Assembly: GCA_009602725.1 (NCBI GenBank)
Contig: WELB01000006.1
Span: 201,108-233,620, forward strand
Direction of reading: 5' to 3'
From: Spirogloea muscicola
Lineage: Eukaryota; Streptophyta; Zygnematophyceae; Spirogloeales; Spirogloeaceae
DNA length: 32,513 nucleotides
Part shown: piece after piece, positions 12,077 to 21,022 of the stretch
Position numbering within the stretch: position 1 is the stretch's first letter
How the letters are laid out: each line of letters begins with the position of its first letter
The notes under the pieces: generated by a model
The model's database searches: none
What the model saw: the letters and a program-made list of their open reading frames with translations, nothing else
What the model was told of the DNA's origin: nothing
Position numbers and translations under genes: made by a program

Positions 12077-12854
12077 NNNNNNNNNNNNNNNNNNNNNNNN
12101 NNNNNNNNNNNNNNNNNNNNNNNNNNNNNNNNNNNNNNNNNNNNNNNNNNNNNNNNNNNNNNNNNNNNNNNNNNNNNNNNNNNNNNNNNNNNNNNNNNNN
12201 NNNNNNNNNNNNNNNNNNNNNNNNNNNNNNNNNNNNNNNNNNNNNNNNNNNNNNNNNNNNNNNNNNNNNNNNNNNNNNNNNNNNNNNNNNNNNNNNNNNN
12301 NNNNNNNNNNNNNNNNNNNNNNNNNNNNNNNNNNNNNNNNNNNNNNNNNNNNNNNNNNNNNNNNNNNNNNNNNNNNNNNNNNNNNNNNNNNNNNNNNNNN
12401 NNNNNNNNNNNNNNNNNNNNNNNNNNNNNNNNNNNNNNNNNNNNNNNNNNNNNNNNNNNNNNNNNNNNNNNNNNNNNNNNNNNNNNNNNNNNNNNNNNNN
12501 NNNNNNNNNNNNNNNNNNNNNNNNNNNNNNNNNNNNNNNNNNNNNNNNNNNNNNNNNNNNNNNNNNNNNNNNNNNNNNNNNNNNNNNNNNNNNNNNNNNN
12601 NNNNNNNNNNNNNNNNNNNNNNNNNNNNNNNNNNNNNNNNNNNNNNNNNNNNNNNNNNNNNNNNNNNNNNNNNNNNNNNNNNNNNNNNNNNNNNNNNNNN
12701 NNNNNNNNNNNNNNNNNNNNNNNNNNNNNNNNNNNNNNNNNNNNNNNNNNNNNNNNNNNNNNNNNNNNNNNNNNNNNNNNNNNNNNNNNNNNNNNNNNNN
12801 NNNNNNNNNNNNNNNNNNNNNNNNNNNNNNNNNNNNNNNNNNNNNNNNNNNNNN
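12077..12854. other. Assembly gap, 778 N
   Basis: A run of 778 unknown bases. It begins inside repeat-family sequence (ggctggc stem, then cagtcaattcggccgcgc) and ends in extremely GC-rich DNA. Open frames that appear to span it are meaningless. The first exon or promoter of the kinase gene may lie in or near the gap. Confidence 0.99.
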
Positions 12855-13513
12855 GCGCGCGCCCGCTCAGCGGCGGCGCGCGCCACGGCGGGGTCCCCGG
12901 GCAAGATGGGCAGCTCCCGCCGCTTCGTCGAGGGCCGCCGCGGCCGCGGCCAGGTTCGAATCCCCGTCTCGTCATTCATTTTCCGCTGTCTTTTGCCTCC
13001 TCGTCCTGGCTGGCCTCTCGGCGGCACTGGCAGCGGCGGCCATGCCGGCAGCTCCGCAGCAGCTCTCTCTGCGCCGCGCGGCCTCGGGCGGGAGCTCTGG
13101 CTGCAGCCACAGGGCCCCTCCTCACCGAAGAAGCTGATGCCCGCCGGTCCAGCTCAGTCAGTCTTGCTCGAGGTCGCCGAGGCATGCTCGGTTGCCGCCT
13201 ACTCCCTCTCTCGAGGTCACAGCGGGAGCGCTGGTGGAGCTGGCAAAGTAGTGGGCAATCAGCTTCTGAAGCTCCAGGTGTTGCCCTCGCAATTGGGTGC
13301 CAAATTAGGAGCGAGGGCGTTCCCGTGCAAGCAGGAGAAGGTGGTGTGGGGGGGGCTGATTTCAGAGGAGTTTTGAGTGGTTGACACAACGGCAGGGGAG
13401 CTGAGCCGGTGCTGCATGGCAGATTCCGGTTGTCCACTGGAGCAAGAGCTCCTGCAGAAGGACTATGTGTCCTGATGTTGTGGCAAGCAGCAGCAAAGTG
13501 AAGCTCCGACTTA
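12855..13513 (+). other. GC-rich region, candidate 5' exon(s) of the kinase gene
   Basis: This lies between the gap and the first recognisable kinase-gene exon. The frame from the ATG at 12906 stays open to 13376 and contains a plausible stretch (AQSVLLEVAEACSVAAYSLS) followed by ctccag|gtgttg at about 13279, which could be a donor. A second ATG at 13042 opens only 31 codons. STY kinases normally have a short N-terminal segment before the helix found in the next exon, so a first exon is expected here or in the gap. I cannot decide which frame, if any, is used. Confidence 0.35.
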
Positions 13514-16500
13514 GTGGACCAGGCTGGCCGCTGCGCTGGACTGAACGCAGTCACCTTGACAGGAGGCAAGACAGATCTGACAGGGAAGACTCTGTTGCTA
13601 TGGAGGCGTGGAGAGATTCTGACGACGGTCGCGCGGCGTCTTGTGGCGGTGCAGCAGTACTGCGTGAAGCAGTCCCTGTGCGAGGCGGTGGTGAAGCAGG
13701 TCGTGGAGCGCTGCCGTGCCGCCGGCCTCAGCGAGCATGTCGTGGAGGATGTCCAGAAGCACTTTGCTCGCCTTCCTGCCAGGTGCGCGCACACATAGAG
13801 CAACACCTCTTCGAGAACATTCTTGTCACTGGTCGCATGCTGCTCCCTTGATCAGTCAACAATTGTGACAGCCCCATCAGCAACTGGTAACAAAGTGTGG
13901 CCGTTGAGCATGGGTGATCATTTTGATGCTCAAATGGTGGCGAGAACATGGCCAGAGCAGTTGCCATGGGCGAGGGCTTTCAATGATGGCAGGTTTTCGA
14001 GGACTGGGCAATGACACTGATTGCTGGCAGCCGACTGGTGGACCCCTTGTTGTACTCGACGCACTCGATGCAATCGGTGAACGAGTCCAAGGGCATCAGG
14101 AGTCTCACATGGGTTCCGTCGGGGACTTAGCCTTAGCGCCGGCTGTTCCATGTGCCCTGCAGATACGCGCTGAACATTGACCCGCAGCGGTACGAGGACT
14201 TGCTGCTGCACATGCGCCTCATGGCGGAGGCGCGGGAGGCCCAGAACGTGGCCGCCCACAGCCATGGCGGTACGGGGGACGAGGCTTACGTGCTGCCCTG
14301 CGTCCACGTGCGGCGGGTGGCCCTCGTTGTACCTGCCATCGGCTCCGGGACGAGCCCGCGGACTGGATGGCCCATCCGGACGGCGGAGCTGGATGATGAC
14401 GGCGACTTGAGCATGGGGAGCGTGAGCAGCCGTATGGGGAGCGCTGATGCTAGCCGCGGCGGCGGCGGCAGCCGGCAGGGCATCCCGATCCCGGGCCTGC
14501 CCAGGCCGGCCTTTGGGTCCGGCACCAACCTGTCGGCCATGGGTGCGAGCGGCGGCAGCCCGCGCGTCGGCTCGCTGCCGCGCTCGTACCCGCGGTCCTC
14601 CTCCTACGGCCGCCTCACGCCGCTGCAGTCCAGGAATACGCCGCCGGGCCTGCGGGACATGTCGCCAGGCCGGCCGCGGCTCCCTCGGCCGGCCTTCGGT
14701 GGCTCGTACACCAACCTTGCCGAGATGGGCGAGGACGACGCGCCGCGCACAAGCCACTGGGAGATTACGGTTGCCACCGCTGACATCCACGGCCTCCTCA
14801 AGTATCTCACCTCTGTCTTGAGCAACTCGTCGCTCGAGCTTGATATCAAGGTGCACGTCATGCCAAAGCTCCATCCAACCTCTTATCATCACCAAGTTGT
14901 AGTTGATCTGCATGCCCTTCCAATACTGTAGTCTTCCTTGTGTCTGGCATGCCTGATGACAGTCCATCGTGGTTGTCGTATCTCATCTTCACTCTCTGTG
15001 TGAAATAGGAGAGTGAGGATCTATCAGTTGCTATATTCATGGTGTCTGCAATGAGATGGCTCACCATTTTTTTTTGGATATTTATCTGCAGGAAGCTCAT
15101 GTATTCAGCTCCATAGATAGCATGGCTCTGGAGGTGTTTGTGGTGGAAGGTTGGAGCGGCGATGATGTGAGTGCTTGCTTGAGCACCACAAGTTGCTTCA
15201 ATGTCTTGCTTAGTCGATGGAAGCTCATATCAAGGTGCATGAATTGAATTATATGGGCATCATCTGACTCTTCCTTTCAAGGTCCACATGTATACAGTCC
15301 AAAGGGGCTTTACTTAGCACGTATTGTCTGCGATCTGCATACTTACAGTAAGCTCCTCTTTTCCAAGCAGCCTGAAGAGCTTCAACAAGCAGTGCTAGCG
15401 GCGGTAGTGGACAAGCTTCATGGCAAGGACTTTGGGGCACCTTTTCAGCTGTCCGAGGAATTCCAGATGCAGAGCCTGCGAGCAGCTGCTGAAGCCATTC
15501 AGTACGAGGATTGGGCTGTCAACTTTCAGGATGTGAGTGACCTCCTTGAAGGGCTAACATTAACTGCTGCAATCTGCTAGTCTGCGTGTGCTCAGTCATC
15601 ATATGCGTGGGATGAGCAAGTGATGCATTGCACTTGCTGCTGAATATATTGAGCTCTTACTAAGTCAGGGTGTCCCCCTCATCTTAGTTGCAGCTGGAAC
15701 TGGGCAGCCGACTTGGGGGTGGATCTTCCGGGCGCCTGTATCGAGCGAAGTACCGGGGCCAGGATGTGGCTGTCAAGGTCATCATGCTCGCGGATGGCTC
15801 CTTGGAAGGGATCTCCGGTTCTCTGCGGCCTGCTCCTGGCTCGGAGCTTCTGCAGATGTTCAAGCAGGAAGTGGCAATAATGAGGTGAATATCTTCTGCT
15901 TTTGAGGTCTAGGCATCTAGGTGCAGATAGGAGTTGCATTCTTGCACACACAAGAGCCTTGGTAAAGCTGGCGGCTTGTTGGGCTCGGTGGCGGTGAGCT
16001 CCATGTCTGTTGCTCTGGCCTTGGTGTTGATGGGCGAGTGTGCTATGCTGATGGGCCAGGATTGTTCGCCACAAGAACCTCATCCAGTTCATCGGAGCCT
16101 GCCTATGCTGGCCTCGCCTGTGCATTGTGACCGAGCTCATGGCGGGCGGCAGGTTGTTGTTCATAACTGAGCTTGCCAATCACAGTTGGACATATAACGC
16201 TTGGCTTGTTTGTAGAATCTACGCAGTACACTTTGAGTAGCATGATATTCTCCTTCCTTTGCTGTATCTGCTGAGGCTACTTATTGCTGCAGTTATATGA
16301 GCTTGGTCTGACAGTGGCAATTCTCTGGGCAGTGTGAGGGACATGATGCAGAACAAAGGAGGGGGCCTTGAGCCGCTCGCCGCCCTCAAGGTGCTGAGGG
16401 ACGCTGCAAGGGGCATGGATTTCCTACACAGGTCCGTGCTGCTCACGCCCTCCCACTTGTGCAAGTCCTCGTGAGTCAGCACGCGTCTGTGTAAGAATTC

Positions 16501-17978
16501 ATGGTAGAACCTCGGATTGTTGGGTTTAGGGAGCTTAGCCCAGGATGCCATTTGCTTGAGACCTTTGAGGTCCTGTGGCTAGATTGCCAAGCAAAGGCCT
16601 CCCTGCCTCCAGGTGCACTACTGAGGACCCTCTCTGTAATCAACGATACAAAGAGGATCAGTATGACTGTTGGGACTAGGATTTGTTCTCATGGACCTTG
16701 TGGCGGCCCTCCTTGCAGACGAGGAGTTGTCCACCGAGATCTCAAGGCAGCTAATCTCCTGATTGATGAGCATGATGTAAGTCCTCCTTGATTGCTATAT
16801 TTCTCTTTGCCGTGTCTATTGCTTATAATGGTAGGCAAACATGTGTTACTTTCCGACCCCGGCATTTGGCAGTGCTGTTTGGGCGTAGTAATGGTTCTGC
16901 ACAGATCATAGAAAAAGAGCTCAAGAGTAAGAGCGCCTCAGTATGTACATGACAGGGGTGTATGCTGTGTCTTAAAGCACATCTCGGCTGCCATATGTCA
17001 CTCACTGTGTATCATCATTTCGACCTGTGGACTTGCCAACTGCAATGCAGGTAGTCAAGGTGTGTGACTTTGGTGTGGCACGGATGAAGCCCGGCGGCGG
17101 GCCTGGTGAGGCGGCAGGAGAAGCATCCGAGATGACGGCCGAGACGGGCACATACCGTTGGATGGCCCCTGAGGTGAGACTTGCATCTAATGACATCTAT
17201 GCATCAGCCTAGCGCTGGTCACCCTTGCAGACAAGTCACAGCTTAAACTGTGCGTAACCTTGCTAACAGTTTCTCTTATCTATGTTGTGCTGTTTGGCAT
17301 GTATGGCTGTTTACCTGTCATACAGGTACAGGATTTCCACGAGTTTGCCTCACACTACTGACTTTGCTTCGTCTGTAGGTGCTGGAGCACTGCCCATACG
17401 ATCACAGAGTCGATGTGTACTCCTTTGGCATCATGATCTGGGAGATCCTGACTGGGGACATCCCATACGCGGGCCTCACGCCTCTGCAAGCGGCTATCGG
17501 GGTTGTTCAAAGGTGTGATGGCAGTGTGGCAAGGGAGTGGAGATAATCAACTAGCTGTTATGCTCATGCGCAGCCAGGTGCTAGCAGGTGCCAGCAGCTA
17601 AGTGGAACTCAACACTAGCAGCCGTTGAATACTCACGAAGTTACTTGACCTTGCAGACAACTGCGTCCCGTCATGCCGACGACTGCCCCACCCAAGCTGA
17701 AGGAGCTTGCTCAGCGGTGCTGGAGTACAAATCCTGCTGATAGGCCCGAGTTTGACGAGGTACGCGTCAGTGGTCATTGACCTCTTTTCCTGTCGATGGC
17801 AGCCATCTTGCTCCATAAGATCAAAGAGCAAGTGGGTATAATGCTGTTTGCTAACCAATAGATTGACACTCTCTTGCGCGGAGTCATGCTCGCTGCCGAC
17901 GCTGCCGTCATGCTCTGCATTGACGACATTGTATTGTATCTGAGGCTGACGGTTGAGATGCTAACTTACACTTATTAG
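13514..17978 (+). CDS. STY: ACT-domain Ser/Thr/Tyr protein kinase (STY8/17/46 type), 5' end incomplete
   Basis: Exons: (13514)-13782, 14163-14850, 15092-15166, 15371-15532, 15694-15884, 16060-16152, 16315-16431, 16719-16776, 17051-17173, 17379-17512, 17657-17759, 17862-17978, all in phase, about 709 residues from 13514. That position is only where the frame opens; it has no ATG. The true exon edge is somewhere in 13514-13655 and a first exon is missing. Residues from 13514: conserved helix to [13 protein letters not shown] about 48-95; low-complexity linker 120-285; ACT domain 288-342 ([17 protein letters not shown]); kinase from about 393 with Gly-rich loop GGGSSG 406-411, Lys426, HRDLKAAN (Asp539), DFG 557-559, [13 protein letters not shown] ending 592. 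All catalytic motifs are present, so it should be active. Plant relatives are cytosolic dual-specificity kinases, some of which phosphorylate chloroplast transit peptides. Oddities: 13 extra residues between beta-3 and helix C compared with my memory of STY46, and a short hydrophobic C-terminal tail. Confidence 0.92.
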
Positions 17979-17994
17979 GGGTTGTTAGACTCAG

Positions 17995-18322
17995 AAAGGT
18001 GATGGACGATTGTGCCGTCTTTCTCAAGTGTGCAGATCTTGGCGATTTTGGAGGACTGCATGAAGCCGGCAGTGATGTGGAAGAAGGGCCTGTTTGGAGT
18101 GAAGAAGAAGACTTTGACCAACCTGTAAATGCACCGCAAGCACCACTAGAGCCCTTGTACAATTTCTCCAGCCTCGGCCGCGATGGCAATCTTTTTGGAT
18201 GCGCCCTGCGCGGATCCTGTACATTCTGCCTACAACCCGGATCGGCCCAAGCTGCAGGGGCTGTGCCCGAGCTCTTGCTGGTGCTCGCAGGATTGCCTGC
18301 AGCAAGATGCCGCGTCATCTAG
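17995..18322 (+). other. Exon-like acidic open frame after the kinase stop
   Basis: This frame follows tcag at 17991-17994 and runs to TAG at 18320-18322. Its translation (VMDDCAVFLKCADLGDFGG, then an acidic stretch with VWSEEEDFDQ) looks more protein-like than typical spacer. It could be an alternative 3' exon of the kinase gene or a remnant of another gene. I found no donor in the preceding kinase exon that leaves the matching phase, so the link is unproven. No domain is recognised. Confidence 0.25.
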
Positions 18323-19131
18323 ACCTCTATCTCTATCTTTTCCACCGGTGGCGCTGTGACCAGAGCTGCGGCAACCACTGCTCTCCTTATCATCCCCTCC
18401 AGACGCGCTTTCAGGACGTAAGGCTGCAGTGCTTACATCTGAAAAGCTTCATCCTGGGGGACGTCAGGCCCTCGCTGTCATTTTGAGCTTTTTCCAACCT
18501 CGCTCCTATGACAGATTTACTCTGTGCTACATGTGGCTGCCAAGCAGAGCGGCATCAGATGAAAGTTAGCACGTGAGTGTTGTGCTTTCTTACAATTTTG
18601 AGAGCTCCCTGCTACAGCACTTCCTCGGGGAAATCTTAGTGCATTTCCGGGAAGCAAGTTTTGCCCGCCCAACGTGAGAGCCCCTCCAAGCCTTGTCACG
18701 AGTTTGGTTGGCGTTGTTGGATGAGATGTCAGATATTAGTGCCACACATTCTTTGGGACTCATAAATTGGGACTCACAAAGTGCCCAGTTGAGCGCACAC
18801 TCTAGAAAACAATAAGAAAGCAGACTGGATAATAATAAGGTGATGGTGATTGTTCAACTTTATGGATCTTTTGACTTATCGTGATGCTGTTTGTGGTGTG
18901 GATTGGAAATCTGGGCACGACAACTCCTAGGGAGGTTGATGTTTGCCATTGATAATGTCCACAGCTCTCCAGGAACAAGAGCAGGACAGAGGCAGGGCCT
19001 TAAAGTATGTGTCACTTCGTTGCTCAAATGAAGTATCTCGGGTCTCAGTCTTGATGCCTCCCAGCCCTTAAGCCCGATAGGACTGGACAAGCCTTCATCA
19101 TAAAGCCATGCAAGTCTCCACGAAGCTGGAA
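18323..19131. other. Spacer, no gene seen
   Basis: No coding region or RNA gene is recognisable. The first part probably includes 3' untranslated sequence of the kinase gene. A small tandem doublet (tgggactcataaat, then tgggactcacaaag) is present near 18755-18782. The segment is less GC-rich than the genes. Confidence 0.4.
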
Positions 19132-19205
19132 AGAGAGAAGGCGCGCAGTGCGCATAAATTATAAGGTGGCAAATCTAAGCCAGTACACTGTACAGGCAAA
19201 GCCAG
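19132..19205 (+). repeat. Dispersed repeat fragment related to 10700-10770
   Basis: The run gagaaggcgcgcagtgcgca, then aattataagg, then aagccagtacactgtacaggc follows the same order as 10702-10768 with substitutions. It is a diverged copy of the family that also appears at 19544 and 29517. Confidence 0.65.
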
Positions 19206-19294
19206 TATCAAGTTTGGGGCTTCTCATGAAGACAGGAGTTGCCTTGCCGAGAAGTGGAGACAGCAGTCAAGGCGAGGCAGACCCTTGGGTTACA

Positions 19295-19415
19295 GCCCTC
19301 TATTTATTCTGACTTGCACTTACTGACTAGTGGTTATTGAGAACCCACTTTACTGACGTCTTGGAGAAAAATATCCTGCTTATTGCGCCATCCGGCCCTC
19401 TCAGACCTTGCCCAT
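19295..19415 (+). repeat. Repeat module, direct copy of 11901-12017
   Basis: It carries the same ordered words as the copy at 11901-12017 (gccctcta, tattctgac, tgcactta, ctgactag, ggtta, gcgccat, gacctt). It lacks the long T run found after the other copy. About 110 bp are alignable by eye. Confidence 0.8.
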
Positions 19416-19539
19416 CCCTCTGCGCTCGCCTCTCACAGCTATTGCCGTCATTTAAGAGGAGCTGATTCGCTTCCTCACGCTCTCTCGGAGAGCCACTTTC
19501 TTGCGTAGCGTCTGGGAGGCGAAAGGCGCAAAAGAGAGA

Positions 19540-19692
19540 GAGAAGGCGCGCGGTGCGCATAAATTTGAAAGGGAGGCCAATTCTAGCCTCACACAAATGT
19601 CCTAATAACTGGGTAATGAGCTGGCTAAGGGGAACTCAAGAAGAAAGGGCGCGCCCATTGAGGATAGGGGCTGGAAAAGCCAGCCCAAAAAC
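19540..19692 (+). repeat. Composite dispersed repeat: GC motif, spacer word, GGCTGG stem
   Basis: It starts with gagaaggcgcgcggtgcgca and gaaagggaggccaattc (shared with 10.7 kb and 29.5 kb). It continues with aatgagctggctaagggg (shared with 29591-29608) and ends with ggggctggaaaagccagccc, a perfect GGCTGG/CCAGCC stem that recurs at 19976 and 29775. The same module order at 29.5-29.8 kb shows this is one composite family rather than chance similarity. Confidence 0.75.
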
Positions 19693-19723
19693 AAAAGGAC
19701 GCGAAGGACGAGAAGGAAAATTC

Positions 19724-19921
19724 GTGTGTTTGAAACAAACGAAAGCCAAATGGCCAAGTACAAAGGCAAGCACATCTAAGACCTATATAACCTACAGCAG
19801 AATGACCCGCTCAGTAACCGCGGGTCAAAACATAAAGGTCGCTAATCGATGCCTGAATACAAGATGTCGGATAAGAAGCCCTTCTGCCACCAACTAGAGC
19901 TCGCCCAGCTTTCTGGTGCAA
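19724..19921 (-). repeat. 198-bp repeat module, inverted partner of 11642-11839
   Basis: This is the reverse complement of 11642-11839 along its whole length with scattered mismatches: caaatggccaagtacaaagg here corresponds to cctttgtacttggccattg there, and ctagagctcgcccagctttc to gaaagctgggcgagctctag. It lies between two GGCTGG-stem modules. Confidence 0.85.
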
Positions 19922-19927
19922 GGCGTT

Positions 19928-20012
19928 AGCCTGGGCACGCTGCAAAGAAAGAGGAAAGTGCTCGCCCATTGAGAATAGGGGCTGGAATAACCAGCCCGAA
20001 AAAGAATGAACA
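19928..20012 (+). repeat. Dispersed repeat module also present at 29701-29803
   Basis: The sequence gggcacgctg, then aaagaaagaggaaagtgctc, gcccat, ataggggctgg, ccagcccgaaaaagaatg recurs at 29701-29803 in the same order. It ends in the GGCTGG/CCAGCC stem typical of the family. Confidence 0.75.
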
Positions 20013-20140
20013 GAGTACGAGAAGGGGGCCAGGGGAAGCGCTAAGTAACAGAAAGGGGCCAGGGGAAGAAAGGAAGAGAAAGGAAGCGCTAAGAAAAGCG
20101 CGGGGAAGCGCTAAGAAAAACAAGCACACACAGAAACAAA
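20013..20140 (+). repeat. Purine-rich tract with short imperfect tandem units
   Basis: The word ggaagcgctaag occurs at 20034, 20082 and 20104, and ggggccaggggaag occurs twice just before. The plus strand is almost entirely A and G. This looks like local slippage expansion at the edge of the repeat cluster. Confidence 0.7.
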
Positions 20141-20499
20141 GAAGCTACGTATCACTCAGTAACCCCTGCTAAGCAGCCTCAGGCCAGGCTCTCCTGAAAG
20201 TGGGTCCCCTGGCCAGAGCCAAAGGCAGCAGCGAACTTCAACTACACAGCTATGCAAGTGACCACTGCGAACGAACGGGAGGAAAGTGGCTCCTCCTTCA
20301 ACGGCATCCGCCGCTTCGAAAGCCCATCAAGAAGCCCCAATTGACGAGACGCTGCCGGACGGGGCAGGGCCTGGGCGCCCGCGCCGCGCCGGCCGCCCGA
20401 TTGGGCGCCATCCGGCGGCAGGGGAGAGTCGCACGGCACCCAGTCGCACGCGTGCGACGGCGTCGCACGACCCGCGCGTCGCCCCAGTCGGCCCCTCCC

Positions 20500-20508
20500 A
20501 AACCCTAA
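20500..20508 (+). promoter_or_regulatory. Telo-box (AAACCCTAA)
   Basis: An exact AAACCCTAA lies 52 bases upstream of the ATG at 20560. In plants this motif is known from promoters and leaders of translation and growth genes, where Myb-like telobox binding proteins recognise it. It is a single copy, not a telomeric array. Whether it functions here is inference. Confidence 0.55.
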
Positions 20509-20520
20509 CCCCCCGGGCCC

Positions 20521-20546
20521 GGCGGCGGCGGCGGCGGCGGCGGCGG
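20521..20546 (+). repeat. GGC trinucleotide tract in the 5' leader
   Basis: About eight tandem GGC units lie between the telo-box and the ATG. It is a likely length-variable and hard-to-sequence site, directly beside the ambiguous base at 20567. Confidence 0.9.
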
Positions 20547-20559
20547 AGGCGCCGGAGCC

Positions 20560-20989
20560 ATGAGCCNTACGGCACGGCCGGCGCCGCCGCCGCGTATCGG
20601 CAGGCGGCGCCGGCGGCGTCGGCGGCCGCTGCGCCCGCCGGCGGCGCGTACGGCCAGAAGACGGCCGCGAGCTACGGGCAGCAGCAGTACGCCCAAACGG
20701 CTTACGACCTCCAGGTGCCGCCCCCGCCGCCGCTCTTCCCACCTTGCCTGCAAGCCGGCTTGGCCGGCCAGCCTTCCGTACGCCGGCGAGTGCGGCAGTA
20801 ACGTCGGTAGCGAGCTTCTGAGCGGCTACGTCAAGGTTCGGACGTTGTGGCTGCTGCTCGCTCGTAGCCATCGGCGTCGCTCATCAGCTCAGCTTCCAGG
20901 GTGCTATCAAGCGTGCGTGGTCTTAGCACCACGGTCTCATGTCCTTGCTGCCACGTCCATGGCAGGCTGCTGTCGCGGCGCAGCAGCAC

Positions 20990-21022
<33 letters not shown>

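Larger units (their letters stand above)
20241..20559 (+). promoter_or_regulatory. Promoter and 5' leader of the CCAR1/RSA1-like gene
   Basis: The segment begins in repeat-related sequence (acacagctatgcaagtgac, shared with 29247-29265). It turns strongly GC-rich from about 20345 up to the ATG at 20560, with many CG dinucleotides. It contains the telo-box and GGC tract listed separately. No TATA box is evident, as is common for housekeeping plant genes with GC-rich leaders. Confidence 0.5.

Noticed and set aside
12953-12963. GGTTCGAATCC, a perfect tRNA T-loop / Pol III B-box word
   Set aside because: The flanking bases do not form a five-pair T-stem, and I found no acceptor stem, anticodon arm or A box upstream in the GC-rich DNA. 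Probably coincidence.
11881-13384. Very long open frames of 350-450 codons on both strands
   Set aside because: They are produced by the 778-N gap and have no sequence support.
14447-14967. Long Arg/Ala/Pro-rich frames overlapping the kinase linker on both strands
   Set aside because: They are shadow frames of GC-rich coding DNA. The frame with the ACT and kinase homology is the real one.
20500-20510. Interstitial telomere repeat
   Set aside because: Only one AAACCCTAA unit is present. It is better explained as a telo-box promoter element.
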